DNA from: Saccharothrix ecbatanensis
GTDB lineage: Bacteria > Actinomycetota > Actinomycetes > Mycobacteriales > Pseudonocardiaceae
Reading direction: 5' to 3'
Length of the DNA: 64,000 nt
NCBI RefSeq assembly: GCF_014205015.1
Contig: NZ_JACHMO010000001.1
Location: 8,184,001-8,248,000 of the forward strand
Both the position numbers and the translations under genes were made by a program. The number at the start of each line of letters is the position of its first letter. Position 1 is the stretch's first letter. This document shows, one piece after another, positions 58,545 through 64,000 of the stretch. The notes beneath the pieces are model-generated. The model was not told the DNA's origin, searched no databases, and was given only the letters and a program-made list of their open reading frames with translations.

Positions 58545-59046
58545 ACGGGAGCTGGACTCGCTCGACTGGCCGACCCCGTTCGACTTCGACGGGCTCCTCG
58601 ACCAGATCGGCGCCAAGCGGGGCAAGCCGATCGGCCTGTTCGCCGCGGAACTGCCCGCGGACGGACCGGGCGGGCTGGTCATCGAGCGGGCGGACGACCT
58701 GGTCATCGTGTTCGACGACCGCCTGCCGCCCTTGCAGCAGGAGCACATCATCCTGCACGAGGCCGCGCACGTGCTGTTCGGCCACCGCGGCACGTCGCTC
58801 GACGACCTCGGCGGGGAGGGCTTGACCGAGCTCGACCCCGACGTGGTCGAGCAGGCCCAGCGGTTCGCGCAGCGGGACGGCTACTCGAACGCGGAGGAAG
58901 CCGAAGCGGAGGTCGCCGCGGGACTGATGTGGCTGCGCGTCGGCGCGGCGCGGTGCATGACGCCACCGCGGTTCGACCTGCCGGAGGTCGCCGCCGCGAA
59001 CGCGCGTTTCGCCGCGGCTCTGACGAGGAGACGGCGGACCACCTGA
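58486..59046 (+). CDS. ImmA/IrrE family metallo-endopeptidase
   Basis: A 186-residue zinc-dependent protease. The active-site HExxH is LHEAAHVLFGHRG, with a downstream Glu-rich helix (NAEEAEAEVAAGLMWLR) providing the third ligand. The N-terminal region resembles others of the COG2856 group that follow an XRE gene. It is cytoplasmic. ATG 58486 is taken as start although its ribosome-binding site is weak, and translation is probably coupled to the XRE gene it overlaps. The TGA overlaps the ATG of the membrane gene (TGATG). Confidence 0.85.
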   Translation: MEKRPRPERTDLTALRRRIERELDSLDWPTPFDFDGLLDQIGAKRGKPIGLFAAELPADGPGGLVIERADDLVIVFDDRLPPLQQEHIILHEAAHVLFGHRGTSLDDLGGEGLTELDPDVVEQAQRFAQRDGYSNAEEAEAEVAAGLMWLRVGAARCMTPPRFDLPEVAAANARFAAALTRRRRTT

Positions 59047-60245
59047 TGCCCACGGTCGTGACCGTCGCGATCACCGCCGCGTTGTGCCTGGCCTTCATGG
59101 TCCGATCGCTGACGCGCAACCCCGCCAACGGCGCGCTGCGGGCCGCGTGCCTGTCGACGTTGGCGTTCCTGCTCGCCATGTACACGGTGCTGATCACGGC
59201 CGGCGCCGAAGCGGCGGATCCCATTCCCGCGGTGGTCTGGGCGGTCTCCGTCGGCCAGCACGTGCTGATCATGGCGGGCCTGTGCCTGGCCATGGCCGTC
59301 CTCCTGCACTCGATCCACCTGCCGGCGGTGGCCACCGCCCTGGTCAGGCGTCACGGCGCGGTGCTGCTCGCGGCGATCGCGATCGCGGTCGTCTTCGCCT
59401 CCCTCGCACCGCCTCCCGACTACACGGCGGGGTTCGTCGCCGAGTACGCGACCGCGCCGATCTCGTCGCTGTACCTGCTCGTCTTCGCCCTCTACTCGAT
59501 GGCGATGATCGCGACCATCGCCTGGCTCTCCTGGCGGTGGTCCCGCCTGGCGGACGGTCCGTGGATCCGCCGTGGGCTGCTCGTCGGCGCGGTGGGGAGT
59601 TCCGCGGGGGTCGGGTACTGCGGGGTCAAGGCCGCCTACATCGCGCTGGCTCGGCTGGACGTCGCCCCGCCCGTGCCCGAGCAGGTGGTGACGCACCCGC
59701 TGATCCTGGTCAGCGTCCCCCTCGGGCTCGTCGGGCTGACGGTTCCCGGGTGGGGTCCGTGGCTGACCGCGGTGAACCGGTGGGCGGTCTGGTACCGGGC
59801 ACACCACCAGCTGCACCCGCTGTGGGCGGCCCTGACCGAGGACCTGCCCCACGTGCGGATGCCGTTGGGCACGTCCAGGCTCGGCAGGTGGCTGGGAGCC
59901 GCGTGGGACGACCGGTGGGCGCCCCACGCGCGCGACATGGACCTGAGGTTGCACCTGCGGGTCGTGCAGATCTGGGACGCCCGCCGGGCGTTGCAGGGCT
60001 ACTGCGATCCGGCCGTCTACGAGCAGGAGCTGCGACGGGGCGCCGAGCGGGACCGCACGGGCGACGCGGTCGTCGCCCGTGCGGAGGCGGCCATGTTGGC
60101 GGCGGCGTTGCGCCGCCACCGGCGGGGAGACCCGGTCGTCGGCGACAAGTCCCGCGTTCCCCTCGGGACCGATGCGGCGGACCTGGCGGCCAACGTCCTC
60201 TGGCTGAGCCGGGTCTCCCAGGCATTCGCCCGGAACCGCTACTAG
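59046..60245 (+). CDS. MAB_1171c-type polytopic membrane protein (DUF6545-like C-terminus)
   Basis: A 399-residue protein. The N-terminal half has about seven hydrophobic helices (VVTVAITAALCLAFMV, LSTLAFLLAMYTVLI, HVLIMAGLCLAMAVLL, VLLAAIAIAVVFASLA, ISSLYLLVFALYSMAM, LLVGAVGSSAGVGYCG, HPLILVSVPLGLVGLT). The C-terminal half is cytoplasmic, with an AVWYRAHHQLHPLWAALTED segment and a basic, helical end. The family is named putative transporter in annotation, without experimental support known to me; the C-terminal part is of the DUF6545 type. It is the third gene of the XRE/ImmA trio with a one-base overlap. Its TAG shares the palindrome CTAG with the stop of the convergent S10 gene. Confidence 0.8.
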   Translation: MPTVVTVAITAALCLAFMVRSLTRNPANGALRAACLSTLAFLLAMYTVLITAGAEAADPIPAVVWAVSVGQHVLIMAGLCLAMAVLLHSIHLPAVATALVRRHGAVLLAAIAIAVVFASLAPPPDYTAGFVAEYATAPISSLYLLVFALYSMAMIATIAWLSWRWSRLADGPWIRRGLLVGAVGSSAGVGYCGVKAAYIALARLDVAPPVPEQVVTHPLILVSVPLGLVGLTVPGWGPWLTAVNRWAVWYRAHHQLHPLWAALTEDLPHVRMPLGTSRLGRWLGAAWDDRWAPHARDMDLRLHLRVVQIWDARRALQGYCDPAVYEQELRRGAERDRTGDAVVARAEAAMLAAALRRHRRGDPVVGDKSRVPLGTDAADLAANVLWLSRVSQAFARNRY

Positions 60246-61729
60246 CGGTCAGCGGCGGACTGGACGAATTCGGCCAGGTCCTTCGACTGCTGGACCCTGC
60301 TTGGCTCATGGACGTACATCATGTGCCCGGCGGGGTAGTACGCGGCTTCGATGTTGGCGTGCAGCTCGTCCGGAATCTGAAGGTGCGCCACCACGTGCTC
60401 GGCCGCGTAGTACGGCGTCGCACCGTCGAAGTGCCCGTATGCGATGTGCACTCGAAGGTGCGGGTTGGCGCGCATCGCCGACGCCAGCTTGTTCGCCACC
60501 GTCACGTGCACCCCCTCGAACTCCTTGAACGACCAAGGCCGCACGTTCATCGTCAAGATTTCGTACGGCAAGTCGTTCTCGTACTCCAACTCCGCCCGCA
60601 CGTAATGGTTCAACGCCGCCGTGTAAGGCCCGAGGATCGCCGAGTACGACGGGTCCTCGCTGAAGGTCTCCCGGCCGTAATCCGCGTCCGGCCCGGTGAA
60701 CCGCGAGTCCAGCCGCCCGACGACCTTCCGCTCCGACCGCAGCAACTCGGTGAAGAACCGCACGTGCTCGACCCGCAGGTTCACCCGGTCCACGTAGTCC
60801 TCGCTCAGACCGGTGAGCCGGGCCAGCCGCGCGACGATGTCCGCACGTTCCTCAGTGGACAGTCGGTTCCCGCGCGCCAGCGCCCACGGATAATCCCGTG
60901 ACGCGAACTCCTCGGCCTCCGCCAGCACGTCCTCAAGCGGACGCGACCCGTGCAGCCCGTGGTAGTGCGCGATCGCCGCGTACGTCGGCAGGAACAACGT
61001 GTGCGGCAGGTCGTTGCCCTCGCTGAAGTCCAGCGTGGCGAAGTCCAGCACCGACGAGATCAGCATCAACCCGTTGAGGTACATGCCGTACCGGGACTGG
61101 AGGTACTCGGCCAACCCGGCCGCCCGCGTCGTCCCGTACGACTCGCCGGCCAGGAACTTCGGCGACATCCACCGCCCGTTGCGCGACGTCCACAGCCGGA
61201 TCACCTCGCCGACCGACTCCAGGTCGCCCTGGAACCCGTGGTACTCGCCGGGCTTCTCGCCCTTGACCGCCCGCGAGTACCCGGTGGACACCGGGTCGAT
61301 GAACACGAGGTCGCTGTGCGCGAGCAGCGTCTCGGCGTTGTCGACCAGGTCGTACGGCGGCGGCGCCATGGCGCCCACGTCACCGGACACCACCCGGCGC
61401 GGCCCGAGCAGCCCGAGGTGCAGCCACACGCTGGACGACCCCGGCCCGCCGTTGAACGCGAACGTCACCGGCCGCTTCGCCGGGTCCGCCCCGTCCAGCG
61501 TGTACGCGGTGAGGAAGACCTCGGCCTTCGGCTGGTGGCCGTCGAACTTGCCCTCCGTCAGCACCTCCTGCCGCAGCACCACCCGACCGGTGGTCGTGGT
61601 GTAGTTCAGCTTGCGGCGCTTGACGGTGATGCTGTGCTGGGTGGTGACGAGGTCGTCGACCGGGAGGTCCCGCTCGTCGCCGGGTTTGTCCTTGGCGGCC
61701 TGCTCGTCGCCGTTGTCCTTGTCGGTCAT
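60242..61729 (-). CDS. S10 family serine carboxypeptidase
   Basis: A 495-residue peptidase of the carboxypeptidase Y fold. Catalytic triad: Ser in FLAGESYGTTRAAGLAEYL, Asp in HIAYGHFDGATPYYA, His in YYPAGHMMYVHEPS. The oxyanion region is VTFAFNGGPGSSSVWLHLG. It has no signal peptide and starts with a charged tail (MTDKDNGDEQAAKDKPGDER), so it seems cytoplasmic, unlike eukaryotic relatives. TAGAGT (61741-61736) ends six bases before the ATG, predicting a leaderless mRNA. Divergent from udgB and convergent with the XRE/ImmA/membrane trio. Confidence 0.92.
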   Translation of the reverse strand: MTDKDNGDEQAAKDKPGDERDLPVDDLVTTQHSITVKRRKLNYTTTTGRVVLRQEVLTEGKFDGHQPKAEVFLTAYTLDGADPAKRPVTFAFNGGPGSSSVWLHLGLLGPRRVVSGDVGAMAPPPYDLVDNAETLLAHSDLVFIDPVSTGYSRAVKGEKPGEYHGFQGDLESVGEVIRLWTSRNGRWMSPKFLAGESYGTTRAAGLAEYLQSRYGMYLNGLMLISSVLDFATLDFSEGNDLPHTLFLPTYAAIAHYHGLHGSRPLEDVLAEAEEFASRDYPWALARGNRLSTEERADIVARLARLTGLSEDYVDRVNLRVEHVRFFTELLRSERKVVGRLDSRFTGPDADYGRETFSEDPSYSAILGPYTAALNHYVRAELEYENDLPYEILTMNVRPWSFKEFEGVHVTVANKLASAMRANPHLRVHIAYGHFDGATPYYAAEHVVAHLQIPDELHANIEAAYYPAGHMMYVHEPSRVQQSKDLAEFVQSAADR

Positions 61730-61735
61730 GGTCGA

Positions 61736-61745
61736 ACTCTACGAT
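61736..61745. promoter_or_regulatory. Overlapping divergent -10 elements of the S10 and udgB genes
   Basis: ACTCTACGAT contains TAGAGT on the minus strand (61741-61736) and TACGAT on the plus strand (61740-61745), sharing TA. Its reverse complement is ATCGTAGAGT, one base different from the pmt/rsmI site ATCGTAGGGT at 3812-3821. The minus-strand hexamer is six bases from the S10 ATG. Confidence 0.5.
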
Positions 61746-61759
61746 CGGAGTCGCGTTCC

Positions 61760-62473
61760 TTGCTCCCGCTGTCCGCTCTTGACGAACGGGTTACCAATTG
61801 CCGCACGTGCCCGCGGTTGGTGGCGTGGCGCGAGGAGGTGGCGCGGGTCAAGCGGGCGGCGTTCCGGGATCAGGACTACTGGGGACGCCCGGTGCCCGGC
61901 TTCGGCCCGGCCGACGCGTCACTGGCGATCATCGGCCTGGCGCCGGCCGCGCACGGCGCGAACCGCACCGGCCGCATGTTCACCGGTGATCGTTCGGGGG
62001 ACTTCCTGTACGCGGCGATGCACGCGGTCGGGCTGGCGACGCAGCCGACGGCGACCCACATCGGCGACGGCCTGGAGCTGATCGGCACCCGCATCACGGC
62101 CCCGGTGAAGTGCGCGCCGCCGGAGAACAAGCCGACCCCGGAGGAACGCGACAACTGCCGTCCGTGGCTGATCCGGGAGCTCGAACTGCTCCGCCCGACC
62201 CTGCGCGCGGTGCTCGTGCTGGGCGCGTTCGGCTGGCAGGCAGCGCTCCCCGTGCTGGCCGCGTGCTGGCAGATCCCCCGCCCACGTCCGGTGTTCGGAC
62301 ACGGGGTCAGGATCACGCTGGAGGCCCAGGACGACGGCCCGCCCCTGCACCTGTTCGGCTGCTACCACGTGAGCCAGCAGAACACGTTCACCGGTCGGCT
62401 GACGCCCGAGATGCTCGAATCGGTGCTGCTCAAGGCCCGACAGGCGGCGGGAATCGGAGCGCCACCCCGGTGA
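61760..62473 (+). CDS. udgB: Family 5 uracil-DNA glycosylase (UdgB)
   Basis: A 237-residue iron-sulphur DNA glycosylase that removes uracil and other damaged bases. Cluster-binding Cys are visible in TNCRTCPRLVAW and VKCAPPENKPTPEERDNCRP. Motif 1 is IIGLAPAAHGANRTGRMFTG and motif 3 HVSQQNTFTGRLT, characteristic of family 5. The start is uncertain: TTG 61760 gives a normal N-terminus and lies about 14 bases after the TACGAT hexamer, but no ribosome-binding site is seen. Divergent from the S10 peptidase. Confidence 0.9.
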   Translation: MLPLSALDERVTNCRTCPRLVAWREEVARVKRAAFRDQDYWGRPVPGFGPADASLAIIGLAPAAHGANRTGRMFTGDRSGDFLYAAMHAVGLATQPTATHIGDGLELIGTRITAPVKCAPPENKPTPEERDNCRPWLIRELELLRPTLRAVLVLGAFGWQAALPVLAACWQIPRPRPVFGHGVRITLEAQDDGPPLHLFGCYHVSQQNTFTGRLTPEMLESVLLKARQAAGIGAPPR

Positions 62474-62526
62474 ATCACCTCCGCGGCACAACATCCTCAC
62501 CGGGCCGGCCGAGCCGGGTGATCGCC

Positions 62527-62532
62527 TATTGT
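62527..62532 (+). promoter_or_regulatory. Predicted -10 of the SMI1/KNR4 gene, leaderless
   Basis: TATTGT is followed by exactly seven bases and the ATG at 62540; it is a good consensus-like hexamer. Confidence 0.45.
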
Positions 62533-62539
62533 CCGGCTC

Positions 62540-63037
62540 ATGGGGGCGATCGAGGGTGAGTTCTGGAGCGCCGACACCCACGGCGTGCAGGCTCCGCTGA
62601 CTGACGAAGCGGTGCGGGAGGCCGAGCGGGTTCTCGGTGTGGTGCTGCCCGCCGTGTTGATCGAACTGCTCCGCGTCCAGAACGGCGGCGGCGTGGTGTC
62701 CGGTCGATCCGCGTACCCGACGAACACGCCCGCGTCATGGGCGCCGGACCACGTGCCGTTCGAGGGCCTGATGGGCATCGGCTCCACCGGGGACGCGCTG
62801 ACGATCCTGCACACGCCGTACCTGGTGCGGGAGTGGGGCTTGCCCGAACGCGTCGTCCTGCTCACCGGTGACGGGCACTGGTGGATCGCACTGGATTACC
62901 GGGTGTGCGGTCCGGCCGGTGAACCGTCGGTCGTCTGGCTCGACGCCGAGATGGACGAAGACCTGACCCTCGCCCCCTCCTTCCAGTCGTTCGTCGAAGC
63001 CCTGGCACCGGCCGCTGCGTTCGGTGAATCCGGGTAG
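62540..63037 (+). CDS. SMI1/KNR4 (SUKH) family protein
   Basis: A 165-residue soluble protein with the SUKH fold signature: PLTDEAVREAERVLGVVLPA, VLIELLRVQNGGGVV, LMGIGS and PERVVLLTGDGHWWIALDYR with conserved Trp residues. SUKH proteins are often immunity proteins against polymorphic toxins, but many stand-alone members exist. No toxin gene is adjacent in the window. TATTGT lies seven bases before the ATG. Convergent with the small Cys-containing gene at 63052-63483, 14 bases apart. Confidence 0.85.
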   Translation: MGAIEGEFWSADTHGVQAPLTDEAVREAERVLGVVLPAVLIELLRVQNGGGVVSGRSAYPTNTPASWAPDHVPFEGLMGIGSTGDALTILHTPYLVREWGLPERVVLLTGDGHWWIALDYRVCGPAGEPSVVWLDAEMDEDLTLAPSFQSFVEALAPAAAFGESG

Positions 63038-63051
63038 TTTCAGGCGGCTGG

Positions 63052-63483
63052 TCAGCCGTACAGGTGACGGTGGACGGCGGGGTCGTTGGCGAGCACGAAG
63101 TCGACCACCTGCCAGAACTCCGGCAGACGCGGGTGGGTCAGGCCGTCCTCCCGGGACAGCCGCACGCCGTGGACGTCGCCGCCTGACCCGTCCATGCACG
63201 CCTGGACCAGGGTCGCCGCCGGTTGCGGGTTGCCCTCGACCGGGCCGACGCGGCACCCGAACGTCACGTGGTCGTCGGTGGAACCGGTGCCCCAAGTGCC
63301 CAGGATGACGTCGATCCACGTCTCGTGCGGCTGGTCACGGTGGTGGTAGGAGTTGGCGAAGTACACGGCGTGCGCGTCTCCGTCGCGGTGGATGAAGTTC
63401 CACGCCCGCTCGATCGGCGCGTTGCAGCACCCGCACTCGTACTGCCTCGTCTGCCGTTCGTCGGGATCCATCGTCAAGGCCAC
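63052..63483 (-). CDS. Uncharacterised Cys-cluster protein
   Basis: A 143-residue protein I do not recognise. The N-terminus has ECGCCNAPIERAWNFIHRDG, a CxCC cluster that could bind zinc. It is followed by AHAVYFANSYHHRDQPHETW, the Trp/Gly-rich IDVILGTWGTGSTDDHVTFG and a C-terminal helical part (LPEFWQVVDFVLANDPAVHR). There is no signal peptide. The start is GTG 63483 or ATG 63471. It is convergent with the SUKH gene and divergent from the membrane protein. No function is proposed. Confidence 0.65.
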   Translation of the reverse strand: MALTMDPDERQTRQYECGCCNAPIERAWNFIHRDGDAHAVYFANSYHHRDQPHETWIDVILGTWGTGSTDDHVTFGCRVGPVEGNPQPAATLVQACMDGSGGDVHGVRLSREDGLTHPRLPEFWQVVDFVLANDPAVHRHLYG

Positions 63484-63573
63484 CGGTGCACCCTAGCCAC
63501 GTCCGATAGGCCAGTCGGCGGCCTTCCCCGGAAACCGCACGCGGCGGCCCCGGCCGGCAGGCATCCTTGGCTC

Positions 63574-64000
63574 ATGAAGCCCCGGCTCGCGCTCGTCCTC
63601 GCGGTGGGGTCGGCGCTCGCGCTGGTCGCTCTCGCCGCGCGCGGGACGTCGCCGGTCCGGTACCAGGAACGGCCTTTCGCCGCCGACGAGAAGCCCCCGC
63701 CGCCCACCGAGTCGGACACCTCCCTCGACACCGACCTGGGCGGATCGACGGTGGCCGGGTCGTTCCTCGCCCTCACCATCGTGCTGATCGTGGTGGCGGT
63801 GGTCGCGGTCGTCGCGCTGCTGATCTCGTTCGGCATGTTCCGGTGGAAGCGGCGGCGTGGGGTGGGGATCGCGGTCGACGCGCCGGAAGTGGGGGACGGC
63901 AGCGCGGAGCCGCCGGCGATCTTCGTCCGCCGTGCGACGGAAGCGCTCGACGAGTTGCGCGACCAGGGCGGTCCACCCGGTGACGCGGTCATCGCCGCCT
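63574..64000 (+). CDS. Membrane protein, start of a probable DUF4129-type protein (cut by window edge)
   Basis: The first 142 residues only. A hydrophobic N-terminus (LALVLAVGSALALVALAARG) could be a signal or first helix. A Pro/Asp-rich outer segment (PPPPTESDTSLDTDLGGS) is followed by a strong helix (FLALTIVLIVVAVVAVVALL) and a basic cytoplasmic start (RWKRRRGVGI). The C-terminal part visible (FVRRATEALDELRDQGGPPG) resembles the beginning of DUF4129, found beside MoxR/DUF58 genes; that call is tentative because the domain is cut off. Confidence 0.6.
   Translation, partial: MKPRLALVLAVGSALALVALAARGTSPVRYQERPFAADEKPPPPTESDTSLDTDLGGSTVAGSFLALTIVLIVVAVVAVVALLISFGMFRWKRRRGVGIAVDAPEVGDGSAEPPAIFVRRATEALDELRDQGGPPGDAVIAA

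Overview
This window is a GC-rich chromosomal segment from an actinobacterium. GTG and TTG starts are common and genes are tightly packed. The gene order pmt / rsmI, metG, tatD, rpfB, rsmA, ispE, acyl-AMP ligase, pth, rplY, prs, glmU, TetR, mfd, mazG, lytic transglycosylase, eno, ftsB-like, DUF501, ppx matches the conserved Rv1002c-Rv1026 neighbourhood of Mycobacterium tuberculosis. Together with the protein types this suggests Pseudonocardiales (Saccharothrix, Lentzea or Actinosynnema-like). That is inference; no 16S or species marker is present.

Layout. 1-2.3 kb: a partial DUF2000 gene divergent from an Lrp/AsnC regulator, then a PD-(D/E)XK-like protein. 2.2-10.1 kb: pmt divergent from rsmI, then metG, tatD, rpfB and rsmA. 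10.2-13.0 kb: a SAM riboswitch leader and the methionine ABC importer metNIQ. 13.2-20.7 kb: two DnaA-box-like sites, ispE, a PASTA lipoprotein, an ABC-F ATPase, an eight-repeat DivIVA-domain protein, an acyl-AMP ligase and a DUF3626 protein. 20.7-27.3 kb (mostly minus strand): pth, a second DivIVA-repeat protein, rplY, prs, glmU, a diguanylate cyclase and tRNA-Gln. 27.6-32.4 kb: hydrolase, fatty-acid desaturase with a palindromic operator, TetR, sugar dehydrogenase lipoprotein, DUF4291. 32.5-34.3 kb: a TnpB-only element lying just before mfd. 34.3-43.0 kb: mfd, SurA-like lipoprotein, mazG, tricorn protease. 43-51.6 kb: a broken FTR1 permease gene, two lytic transglycosylases flanking a small minus-strand cluster and eno-ftsB-DUF501, then ppx. 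51.8-57.3 kb: a five-gene peptide/nickel-type ABC importer operon. 57.4-64 kb: accessory genes, namely a secreted ricin-type lectin, an XRE / ImmA-IrrE / MAB_1171c-type membrane protein trio, an S10 carboxypeptidase, a UdgB glycosylase, a SMI1/KNR4 protein, an orphan cysteine-rich protein and the start of a membrane protein.

Three patterns go beyond the gene list. (1) A dispersed intergenic repeat family (four copies, A-D) is built from the 15-mer GTGAGTCCTACGTTC. Full palindromic copies lie between convergent genes. The one half copy lies after a single gene end. Two copies supply the stop codon of the neighbouring gene. (2) At least eleven genes have a TANNNT -10 hexamer ending 6-7 bases before the start codon, which predicts leaderless mRNAs. 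Two divergent pairs have overlapping -10 elements sharing the core ATCGTAGNGT. (3) The XRE / ImmA / membrane protein trio, with overlapping reading frames, is a conserved but functionally undescribed actinobacterial module and the best candidate here for an unexplained system.
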